Positions 11,251-21,073 of a stretch of 64,000 bases of DNA are shown here, in pieces. The position numbers and the translations under genes were made by a program. The DNA is taken from contig CADCSX010000026.1 in NCBI GenBank assembly GCA_902805475.1, positions 62,001 through 126,000 of the forward strand, given 5' to 3'. Numbering within the stretch: position 1 is the first letter of the stretch; every line of letters begins with the position of its first letter. This stretch comes from Entonaema liquescens (taxonomy: Eukaryota > Ascomycota > Sordariomycetes > Xylariales > Xylariaceae). The notes beneath the pieces were generated by a model. The model was not told the origin of the DNA and made no database searches. It worked only from the letters and a program-made list of their open reading frames with translations.

Positions 11251-12011
11251 ATGCACTTCCTTCCTTTGTCCCTCGTGGCGTCCGTTGCTGTCGGTGCCTT
11301 GGCTTCGAGCTCTTCCGAACTGAAGATTGACGTAACCCTCCCCGTCGAATGCGACCGAAAAACAGAGAAGGGGGACAATATCCAGGTACACTATAGAGGA
11401 ACGCTTGCTGCCAATGGAAAGAAGTTCGATGCCAGCTACGATCGAGGCACGCCTTTCAGCTTTATGTTAGGAGGCCATCAAGTCATCAAGGGGTTCGTTA
11501 CCTTGGTCTCTCGCTTACTGCTTATGGGGTCTTAACACGTATACAGATGGGAAGAAGGACTCTTGGACATGTGCATCGGTGAGAAGAGGTTAGATATTAA
11601 CTTTCCTCCGGAGCATCGGATGGAGGCTGACAACTTTTAGGACTTTGACCGTCCCTCCCGAGTATGGATACGGAAACCGGGGCGTTGGGCCCATCCCCGC
11701 CGGGTCTACCCTTGGTATGTAACAATTGGAGCGCTATGGGACGAATACGATCTGACGCTTAATGACTACTAGTATTCGAGACAGAGCTCATCGGCATCAA
11801 AGGCGTCCCCAAGCCCGAATCCATCGTCACCAAGGCCACCAGCAGCGCAAGTGCCGCTGCTAGTGAAGCTTCCAGCGAGGCCAGCGAAACTGCCGAGAAG
11901 GTAACGGCAAAGGTGGCGGAGAAGATTGCGAGCAAAGTCGAAGAGGCTGCCGAGGTTGTTGGAACCTTGCTCGTTGATACCGACGATGTCCAGGAGCACA
12001 ACGAGCTATAA
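11251..12011 (+). CDS. ER-luminal FKBP-type peptidyl-prolyl isomerase (FKBP22-like)
   Basis: Four exons (11251-11492, 11547-11588, 11641-11714, 11773-12011) give 198 residues. A signal peptide (MHFLPLSLVASVAVGALA) leads into one FKBP domain (about 25-125): GDNIQVHYRGTL, FDASYDRGTPFSFMLG, VIKGWEEGLLDMCIGEKR, LTVPPEYGYGNRG, PIPAGSTLVFETELIGI. An Ala/Ser/Glu-rich helical tail follows and the protein ends in HNEL, an ER-retrieval signal. Neurospora FKBP22 has the same plan and the same tetrapeptide, so the likely role is proline isomerisation during secretory protein folding. All splice joints fall inside conserved FKBP motifs. Intron 1 uses the uncommon donor GTTCGT. Confidence 0.94.
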
Positions 12012-13456
12012 ATTCGTTGCAATTACTCCACGGGGTAACTTTTGGTACGATATATATCGAAGGCAATAAAACATTGGCTGCTGTATATACCTATGTAGCT
12101 GAACGTGATGGTTCTTGGCTAGCAATGTATCTTGGCGTAAGTCTAATTAGCAAAGGCACAAGAACTTACTCGCTCGTCCAGATACCAACGCTCAACACCT
12201 GACGAATATATGGTTATATTTGAACATTGCGAGTTATTTATTCTAAAATCTGTTTTTGGTTATCGTCCCTAAATGCATGGGGTACATGTGATATTATCCA
12301 TGTCATCAGTTGGACGATGGGCTAGGTAGTGTATTTCAGGATGCAAGATACAACCCGTCCTCTCGATATAATACAGCTATCCGCCAAATATTATCTGTCC
12401 ATGTGTTCGAAGCTATTCTACCCAATTGGTGCGCACTGAATACATCGTAAAGTAGGTACTTAACCTACTACCTTACGGGGAGGGGGTTGGAAGTTACATA
12501 CATACCTACTTGAGGTGGATAGAGGCGGGTACGGCACACACCGCAATTTGGTATAACGGCAATAGTATTGCCGTTGTTTACTACTACTTAAGTATCATGT
12601 ATACCTATACCTATAGATGTATGTATATTAATAGTGAGGAATATGTACCTTTGTTTTAAGTCTTTAGGTATCTCGTAATACGTGTAACAGCTACAGTAAA
12701 ACCTTGACATAACGAATTGCAAAAAACAGAGGATCAAGTTCGTTATAGCCCGAATTCGTAATGTAATAAAAAGATACATCCAAAAAGTACTTCCCAAAAT
12801 GGTAAAGCGTTTGGTCTAAGCTCTTAAATTCGTATATTTCAACCGAATTCCTACTGAAAATAGTACTATTCTAAGCCCAAAACGGCTTAACCTCCCCTTT
12901 TCCATAACGAAATTGGTGGTGACTAAGCCGAGAACCTAACGAAATTCGCTATGTAAAAAATTCGTTAAACTACATACAAAATTCGGTTGTCAGCCATTCA
13001 AATTCGTTATAGCCCGAATTCGTTATATACTAGATTCGTTATGTCAAGGTTTTACTGTACTTCTATGTAGGTATTTGTTCTAGCCCCTCTGTCGCGGGTC
13101 GGGAAAGTGGTATGTACTAACAAGTACATAAAGTAATCTTTTTCGTCGAAAGGGACTTGAACCATTGTTGCACGACTTCCTCCTTCTCTTCATCTACGGA
13201 AGGAAAGAGCAAAAGCGGAAAGAAAAGCTTCTCAGGCCAATTGAGGGCAGAGAAAGTTAGTAGAACCCGAATAAAATATTATAATAAGGTTCTCAATATG
13301 TTGCTCAATTAAATATCTTTTTATTTCTATGCTCCGCTAAGAGTAAAACCACTAGCACAAAGCTTGATTCTTTACTTTTTATTTACGTCCCGTTCCTCCA
13401 TCCAATTCGTTAATTCTTTTCCCTTTGGACAATCATAGGACTACGGGGGTTCGGCA
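12012..13456. other. Intergenic region containing a MITE
   Basis: 1.4 kb without a gene between the FKBP and TRK genes. It contains the transposon-like element at 12694-13057, described separately. The rest is AT-rich with short TAGGTA words; the last 100 bases are pyrimidine-rich TRK leader. Confidence 0.6.
12694..13057. mobile_element. MITE of the Tc1/mariner (pogo/Fot1-like) type, 364 bp
   Basis: Perfect 24-bp terminal inverted repeats (outer end CAGTAAAACCTTGACATAAC, continuing GAAT) lie at 12694-12717 and 13034-13057. They are flanked on both sides by the dinucleotide TA (12692-12693 and 13058-13059), the target duplication of Tc1/mariner elements; the CAGT start fits the pogo/Fot1 branch. 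There is no transposase frame, so the element is non-autonomous. Inside, a 21-bp block starting TTCGTTATAGCCCG occurs twice in direct orientation (12739-12759, 13003-13023), and ATTCGTTAT-like words recur about nine times on both strands. Perfect termini suggest fairly recent movement. Confidence 0.85.
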
Positions 13457-16011
13457 ATGCGCAGACTCCGACTACTTTTACCCCCATTGAATTTTATCAC
13501 CATACATTATGTATACTTCATCTTTGTGCCCCTAATATCATCTATTGTGTTCTGGGGCTCGTCGAACCCTAGAGCCAGCATTAGCTATGTCGACAGCTTA
13601 TTTTTGGTCATCTCTGCCATGACAGAAGCTGGCCTTAATACTGTCAATCTCAGTCAGATGACCACTTGGCAGCAGGTGCTTCTGTGGCTTTTGATTATCA
13701 TTGGCTCTTCCATCTGGGTGTCTATTTGGACTGTCTTGGTACGCAAGCATGCCTTCGAAACGCGCTTCGAAGAGATCGTGCGCAAGGAGCGTAAACGTCG
13801 CCTTGAGCGGCGCAACACGAGCTTGACACTCCTCCCAATCACTCATAGGCTCAGAAGCTTGGGTAGGAGCAGAACAGTACAAGATAGCGGCGAAGGGTTC
13901 CCTTCTTGGGAACAGCGCCCGGCCATCAATCTACCTGTCATATCTCGTCCGAGTGACAGAAGGTTAGCTTCTACCATTGTTCCTCCACATCAGGGCTCTG
14001 ATGTCCGTACTAGCGGCTCCTTTACTCATCCCAACAGTGTGGTCGTAGCGGAGGACGTTGCGCCAGCTGCCGGCGCTGCGGATGCCGAGGGGGGGAACAC
14101 GGGGGCTTCAACCGCCACTGAGCACGTTGTGTTCGCCGACGACCTTCGTTCTGGAGCCAGATCGACCTCTATCGCTCCTAGCGGTACTACTGCGCAGAGG
14201 CACCTGTCAAGCACTGACACAGCTATCAACCCTCGTAGCTACCTGAGAGGACATAAAGTCGGGCGCAATAGCCAATTTCACGGTCTGACAAGCGAGGAAC
14301 GCGAAGAGCTTGGTGGTACTGAATACCGAGCCCTCAAACTCCTTTCGATTATTGTCCCGCTGTATTTTTTCCTATGGCAGTTCCTTGGATGCATCGCGCT
14401 CGGCGCATGGATTACCAATAACTTACCGGGACCCGCCTTGGAGAACGCCATCTCGCCCTGGTGGAATGGCATCTTCAATGGCGTATCTGCTTTTAATAAT
14501 AGTGGTATGAGTGTGCTGGATGCAAATATGATTCCCTACGGAAGCTCATATTTCGTACTTATCGTGATGGGTGCCATGATTCTCGCTGGTAATACAGCGT
14601 ATCCTGTCTTCCTACGATTAACTCTGTGGAGCAGTCGTAAGTTTGATTTTCCATTACATCTTTTATTATCCCTTATGTTCTTACCCAAGGTAATTTCTAG
14701 TCTTTGTGGGTGCGTGAGTACTTGACTAATGAATATACGTATTTGTGTATTTGAAATTTGCATATTCTCATGCTTTATCTTTCCTACGAGTGTATATCAA
14801 CGACTGCTGACCCAATATTCTACAGTGAAGATACTGAAGTGGGTGACCTATGAGGATGATATGGTAGAGTGGAAGGAGACACTTGAGTATATCCTCAAAT
14901 ACCCTCGACGTGTCTATACCAACCTCTTCCCGTCACGTCAGACATACTGGCTTGTTTTCATGCTCTTTGTGCTCAATGGTACTGATTGGGTGGCATTTGA
15001 AGTGCTCAATCTCGGTAATGCTACTCTTGAGCAAACCCCTCTCGGGTCTCGCATTATCGATGGACTCTTTCAGGCTCTTGGTGAGACTCACGTGCTCATG
15101 ACACATCCGCTAGGACTGACCTCTACTACAGCTGTCCGCTCAGGAGGGTTTTACGTTGTATCTATCCCAACACTTTTTATCGGCCTCCAGGTGCTCTACG
15201 TTATCATGATGTTCGTCAGCACCCTAAAATTACTTTGTAGCCCCATACAGTGGGCCCTTCCTATCCCTCTTCTTTGAACAGTTACGCGCTAGTGTGCATA
15301 AATATCTATTGGCTATTGAAGAAACTTCAATTTTCCTATATGAGCTTTGGGGCAGTGCTAATTTCAAATTTCTGCAGGTATATTTCCGTGTATCCGGTTG
15401 TGATAACGATGAGGCATTCAAATGTCTACGAAGAACGGTCGCTAGGGATCTATGGAGAAGATCCTGGTTACAATGATGCTTTAACTCGACCAATTTCGCG
15501 CGGCCAGTCGAGCAGTAAGTCTCAATCTCTGAGTCAGATGATTCGCGTTGCGTTTGCGGAATGGTATGGGGTTGGGGCTGCGCCGAACCAACGAGAAGAG
15601 AGTCGGATCAGCTTCATTAGCCATCAAATCAGGGGACAGCTCTCTCACGATTTGTGGTGGCTCGTCTTGGCTGTCTTGCTGATTATGATCATCGAGACTA
15701 AGCATTTTCTTGAAGATCCCGTCACCTATTCGGTCTTCAACGTCGTCTTCGAGGTGGTCTCCGCTTACGGATGCGTAGGCATTAGCATTGGATCGCCAAA
15801 CGCCGCATACAGCTTCAGTGGTGGACTCTACCCTGGAAGCAAATTAGTCCTTTGTGCTGTCATGATAAGGGGTCGACACCGCGGCTTACCGGTTGCCCTT
15901 GATCGCGCTGTCAGACTTCCTAGCGACGACATGCATATTGTTGAAGAGGAAGATCATCTTCGTAGGTCCATATCGGCGAGGCGACCAAGTCTTGATGATA
16001 TGGGCATATGA
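13457..16011 (+). CDS. trk1: TRK-type high-affinity potassium transporter
   Basis: Four exons (13457-14636, 14826-15080, 15132-15210, 15378-16011) give 715 residues of a plasma-membrane K+ (Na+) transporter. The four pore loops are visible: SAMTEAGLNTVNL, GVSAFNNSGMSVLD, ALAVRSGGFYVV and EVVSAYGCVGISIG. They are set in paired membrane helices starting with NFITIHYVYFIFVPLISS. A long hydrophilic cytoplasmic loop (about residues 110-285) separates the first two repeats. TRK hallmarks near the end are YISVYPVVITMRHSNVYEER and MIRGRHRGLPVALDRAV. Introns are 189, 51 and 167 nt; the third uses donor GTTCGT. The 51-nt intron interrupts pore loop 3, is a multiple of three and has no stop. The loop between repeats is shorter than in many fungal TRKs. 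Confidence 0.93.
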
Positions 16012-16806
16012 TTTGATGACTGATACCTATGAACGTGGCTGAGAGTCTACAGTTCATCACTCTAGCTTTCGAAGGGTGTTATTGTTCTACCCAATGCCAA
16101 CGTAGCCGATTGGACATTGCTCACATACCACCAGTAGTCTAGTGTCGATAGACTCCCCTATTTGGGTCGACCCAGTTGTTACCTTCCAATGTGAGTCCGT
16201 AGCTTTTCAACTATTACACATATAGGAGCAATTATGTAGAACGAAATATATGTAGTTTACGACTGGTCAAGAATAACATACCCAAAATTCGCCTTAAAGG
16301 AATTGGACATCCTGTTTTAGTACTTCTGTGCCTATATTCACTAGAGCTGGCTCACTTCGTAATCTGCCTCAAGACTTGAAAATTGTTGGGTCTTAAATTC
16401 GGCCTTGGCCATAAGGTCTATTGGGAGTATCAAAGAGTGGGCTAGCTGAGTACCTATCTTAAGGTATCAAAGGTAGCCAGCCGAATTACAGCCACCCCCC
16501 TCTCTTTCCTCCCCCTTTTGATTTTCCTTCTTATTGTATCTCGCTGTCGTTTATATGTCTAGCATATATCCACTAGACCATCGCCACCAGGTCGCCATAT
16601 ATGGAGTGGTAGGCTTATTTTAAAGATCGGAAAGAAGCATTGCGATGAGAGGAACATGGTTTGTAACACAATGGGCAATGGGCAGAAAGGAAAAGATATA
16701 TGGGAAGGCAAGTTAAGAAGACATACACGAACTACTAATTTAGTATGTTATTAAGTACCTATATACAAGCTTCGTCGTCGTAGATAATAAACATATCTCA
16801 TAATAC
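16012..16806. other. Intergenic region between the convergent TRK and polymerase kappa genes
   Basis: 795 bases, no coding signal. It holds the 3' flanks of both genes. Mixed composition, with a C/T-rich tract near 16495-16530. Confidence 0.5.
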
Positions 16807-18837
16807 TTAGCCGAAGAACAGCTTAGTCTGCCTTGGGTCAGCCGAATTCGAACTGCGGCTGCGCTTCTTCTCGCCACTACCCTTCCGCCTCTTGGGCGGT
16901 GGCACATCAGCCGCAGGGCTCGGACTAGGCTTATACTCTCGCTGCACCGTGTCACGAATCGCCTGTCGCGAGAGACACAGGTCTATATGCTCGTTGAAGA
17001 GGCGCTCGTCGGTCGCCTGTGGCCGGCTGCAGATAGGACAGTCCCACCATTCCTCGGGCTCTGGTTCAGGAGCTGCGCGTTTGGGATTGGGAACGATTTC
17101 CTTGCCGTGGTGCCGATAATTGCCGTCTTTCTCCTTGGTGGCGCGGTCTTCTGATTCGGTGCGATCGAGCCCAGGGCTATTGTCACGAGATATTTGCTCT
17201 AGTAGCTCCTGTGGAATATCGTCATCTCCTTGGCAAGTTTCGTTTGTTTTCAAAGGCCGCAGTCCAAAGAACGTACGCGCATCAGGTTTTTTGGTGCTGA
17301 TCAGATTCGTGCACCGGAGACCCATTAGTCGTAACTTCATACCTGGAACCTCTTGCTCCAGCTTTGCCAAGATAGGCAGCGAATAATTATATAGATCGTC
17401 CGCAGCACAAATGGCTCTCGGTGTCACAACTTGCCTTGTCAGAACCTCGTAGGTATGTAGCTTGACTTTCAAAACAAGAGTCCGGCCTTTACATTCAGCT
17501 CTTCGCATGTCCTTTTCTAATTCATCAGCCGTCTCCCGCAATTTCTCTCTCAGCTGTGTCGGATCTGAAAGATCTCGAAATGTGCTCTCCGTCCCCACAC
17601 TCTTTCGCTCGGACTCCTCCGCAGGCTGGATTTCGGTTCTGCCCAGCCCAAGATGGCACATGATTAGGAATTCGTAAGTTTTTTCACCAAAAAGTTGACG
17701 TCTACGAATAGGTTAGTATTCCGTACGATACCTTAAATTCAATAAAGAGAAAAGAAAAAATTTGGTTACGGAAATTGAAAGGCATATCAACATACTAAGA
17801 ATGTGTTAGCTTTAGTTCAAAATAGAGGTTCACTATACTAGAAGCTAGAAATGAGTCTGTGCACGTACCAGAAGCTGACGCTGAGGATATACATCGCCAC
17901 ACGTTTTAATTCCTATCTCCTGCAACTCCCGTTCCAAAACCCGCCCTATCCCATTGACTTTCCTCGTCGGAAGATCCCGCATGAAGTTCATTATAGCATT
18001 ACGATCGTTAGGCAAGACATACTGGCCATTAGGTTTGTTCATGTTGGAGCAGATTTTAGCGAGTTTTGCATTTGCAGCAATTCCAGCAGAAACTGTGACT
18101 TTAGTCTTCTCATGGATCTCATCTCGCATTTGCTGAACAGTATCCTCGGGCGTCATATCATGTTCGACGCAGTACTCGGTGATATTAAGATAAGCCTCGT
18201 CGATACTGGCGCTTTGAAACCTCGGATCATATTGCGCTAAGACTTGTCGGACCTCCTGGGCCTTGGAGGTGTACTTTTCAAAGTCAGGAGGCAGAAGGAG
18301 GAGGCTAGGACAGAGCTTCTTAGCAACGAAGCCTGCCATGCCACTCCGGCAACCAAATTTACGAGCGAGGTAGTTACATGTAGTAAGAACACCTCCGCCT
18401 ACGGCGAATGGAACATCCCTGAGCTCGGGCCGATCGAGCTGCTCGACGGCCGCGTAAAAGGCGTCGCAATCAACGTGGACTATATACTGCGTCAAGTCGC
18501 GAGAGACTTCAAGCTGTGTTATGAGTTGATCAGCAGCTCTGAGCTCGCGAGTCAAATCGAGCTTCTCCAATCGACGTTTCTTCTCTAGAATCTGCTCGAT
18601 CTTCTGAGTCAAGATCTTGTCCTTGACCTCTTCACGGTTGAAAAACTTGGATCCTTTGGATGCGTTATATATAATTTCGGAAACCTTGGATTGATCGACA
18701 GAATCCTGACCGGCTTTGGTGAGCGAGGGCCCGAGAAGATGGTATTTGAGGGTGTCGTGTTGGTGTTCATCTTGCTTGGACTCGTCTACCTCGGGCTCCT
18801 TTTTCTCGGCTTTCGCTGTATCCGGTCTCTCGGCCAT
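16807..18837 (-). CDS. DNA polymerase kappa (Y-family translesion polymerase)
   Basis: Exon 1 is 18837-17869 and exon 2 is 17701-16807. The protein is a nuclear translesion polymerase of the DinB/kappa branch: N-clasp helix, palm motif HVDCDAFYAAVEQ (metal Asp near 123), TTCNYLARKFGCRSGMAGF, catalytic SIDEAY (213-214), thumb NGIGRVLERELQEIGIKTCGD, and little finger with LGLGRTEI and RKSVGTESTF. A UBZ-type zinc finger (CPIC...HIDLC) and a terminal PIP-like QTKLFF would bind ubiquitin and PCNA. The exons do not join in frame: the GTACGT donor and CGTAG acceptor leave exon 2 reading TSTFW then stop. Dropping one T from the five-T run at 17689-17693 gives QRQLLTSTFGEKTYEFL, which fits the family and yields 620 residues. 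So there is a one-base surplus at that run, either a sequence error or a true lesion. Confidence 0.88.
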
Positions 18838-19248
18838 TCTAGATTCATGCTGTAGGTTTGAAGATAGTTGCTCTTATTATATTCATAGCGATGGCGCCAT
18901 GATTCATTATCGCGGGGGTCAAGATGAGACAAAGATTACCTAGGTACTTTATGAACCGCGATGCGCGTTACCCTTTTTACGCGTCGCCACGTGACCCCCA
19001 TTATAAATAATGTATGAGGTGCAAGACGGAGACGGGTGCGACGGACACTGTGAGGGGTAAATTTGGGGTAAATTTAAGTTGTTTCAGTGGATCTTTGGCC
19101 TGTAATCTCTTTACTCCAAATCCAATAGCTACCTATGTACTGTAAGACTGAGTCTAAGACGACTCCTACAACAAACAAACTGAGCACCAAGCAATATCTC
19201 AAAATACATATTCCAAATTACAAATACATGTATACCACAAGGCCGTTA
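18838..19248. other. Intergenic region upstream of polymerase kappa
   Basis: 411 bases between two minus-strand genes. It holds the polymerase kappa promoter and the 3' flank of the coiled-coil gene. No other feature seen. Confidence 0.45.
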
Positions 19249-20511
19249 TTATACAACTGAATCCTGTTCAAATTCCTCAACACTTGTATGACACTCTGAA
19301 AATTCCTCTTCGTCTTCCTCAACCTTGTAGTCATCGTCCGTCCCCGTCTCCGTCTTCCCTTCCAAAATCCTACTCACTGAATCCTCCAGTAACGTCCCAA
19401 TAACCCCCCTATTTTTCTGGTCATTCCTTATCATGTTGGCAAGTGCTTCTTTTTCAAGTTTGTCCAACTCTTCTCGCCTCCGCTGGATATCTTGTAGCTC
19501 GGCCGCGGTAGAATGCACAAGCGCATTTTTATTCAGCTCCATCGCCTTGACCTTGTTGTCCAACTCATAGCATATCTCCTCGAGTTGGCCCGCATGTTTA
19601 TGATCGCCAAGTGTAAGTGTAAGCACCTGTGCCGACTTGAGCAGACCTTTTATACCACGGGCAGTCATTGGGACTCTATGAACGGCACTGTGTCGCAGCT
19701 TATCCGTTGCAAATAACACCTCTTTTAGCGGCGTTGTGCCCAAGTTGAATGCTGCCTCTGGCATCTCATCGGCCATCTTCGCCAGCAGTCGTGTCCATTT
19801 GTTTAATTCAAGCGAACTGGCGCAGTCTAGTCCCGTACTCTCGAGAAGTGCCGGCACGTGGTTCTTGGTGAATTCGAAGCAACTTTCTTCCAGCATCCGC
19901 TGTGCCTCGCTTAGAATAATATGCTGTGCCTTATAAGGAATGTACGTCGGATATAACGAAGGTAAAGACAAAGGTAAAGGCATTATCGGCTCAGGGATCG
20001 CATGCTCAACGTCAGGAAGTTCGGGCGTAGGGTGTATGTTATCAGGTTCCTTCCCGGAGAGTACCTCACCAGTTTGCTTCTCGTCATTCTGCTTCTCGCC
20101 ATTTTGCTGGGCGACATCTTCCTCAGCTTCGTTATTACAAGTTTCGTTATTGCACTCGACGTCATCGTGTGCCTCGCTAGCAACTTCGTCAAGTACCTCG
20201 GCGGTTGATTTAGCAGCCTTGATTTCGGATGCTTCACGTTTGATCTCTTGCTCTGGCGGCGAATAGAATAAGTCGGGAAATTCGACCTTCGCTTTACGCT
20301 CCGACTTGAAAATGTCTCGTGTCAAGAGGTCGCGAATAATGTCAAGCACAGCATCTTTGCTTAAGTCACGAGTAAGCGATCTCAATATCTGCGGGTACCG
20401 CTCGATCTCTTCGCGCACTTTTTTCGCTTTCCGTAGCTCGGCTCTCTGGCCCACAAAGATAGCTCGACATGCGAGGTAGACACGCCGTCTGTTCTCTACC
20501 TTGCTTGCCAT
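19249..20511 (-). CDS. Conserved fungal-type coiled-coil protein of unknown function
   Basis: One uninterrupted frame of 420 residues. I do not recognise a named domain. It opens with a basic helical segment (ENRRRVYLACRAIFVGQ), has a charged, Glu/Asn-rich middle with low-complexity EKQNDEKQ-type repeats (about 115-165), a Pro/Leu-rich linker (PLPLSLPSLYPTYIPY), then a helical half with LRHSAVHRVPMTARGIKGLL and a probable coiled coil (LQDIQRRREELDKLEKEALA, about 330-350), and an acidic tail. There is no signal peptide or membrane helix. Relatives in fungal databases are, from memory, often labelled as a cytochrome-c1-related protein; nothing here (no CxxCH haem motif) supports that label. Confidence 0.8.
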   Translation of the reverse strand: MASKVENRRRVYLACRAIFVGQRAELRKAKKVREEIERYPQILRSLTRDLSKDAVLDIIRDLLTRDIFKSERKAKVEFPDLFYSPPEQEIKREASEIKAAKSTAEVLDEVASEAHDDVECNNETCNNEAEEDVAQQNGEKQNDEKQTGEVLSGKEPDNIHPTPELPDVEHAIPEPIMPLPLSLPSLYPTYIPYKAQHIILSEAQRMLEESCFEFTKNHVPALLESTGLDCASSLELNKWTRLLAKMADEMPEAAFNLGTTPLKEVLFATDKLRHSAVHRVPMTARGIKGLLKSAQVLTLTLGDHKHAGQLEEICYELDNKVKAMELNKNALVHSTAAELQDIQRRREELDKLEKEALANMIRNDQKNRGVIGTLLEDSVSRILEGKTETGTDDDYKVEEDEEEFSECHTSVEEFEQDSVV

Positions 20512-21073
20512 GTTCTCGCCGGGGTATGAGCCTCCAGGTTCTTACCAGATCTATGCGTATTACTTGCTGACATTTAAAAAGGCGCTTCAGCACAGTCGGG
20601 CAGCGATGCAGTATGAGGAGTAACACAAGAACGCCATTTCTCTACTCCAACTTCGCCTATACTTACCTCACACTCAAAACCAGCTTGTGTTCCGCAAGCC
20701 ATGCGTCGTTCGTACCTTGCATGTTTATTGGCGGAAGACAGCTCAGCAGCGTAGTCCCCAATATAGGACAACTGGTCGCATATACGTGCTACCCCACAAC
20801 TCGAGTTGCTTACCCTTAAGGCTCTCCTATGACTAGAAACCACATCATCACGCAACAAAGGTCATTCGCCATCTCGTTTATCTATACCAATAAGCACCAA
20901 TGAGTAAAACAGCCAAGGCTCCGGTTTTAAGAGCCTCACGGTCCACGTAAATCATATTTATCGCCTGTTAGTTACACCTGCAATACAATCGTGTTTGATT
21001 TGATATCAGTAAGTAATACTTCTGTATATTCTATGTCTTGGTACAGTATCAACATTCTATATGGATCAAAACA
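20512..21073. other. Intergenic region
   Basis: 562 bases between two minus-strand genes. Open frames at 20574-20858 (minus) and 20613-20819 (plus) overlap and show no domain. Likely the promoter of the coiled-coil gene. Confidence 0.45.

Noticed and set aside
20574..20858. 94-residue minus-strand frame upstream of the coiled-coil gene
   Set aside because: Overlaps a plus-strand frame of similar length, has no features, and lies in the expected promoter.
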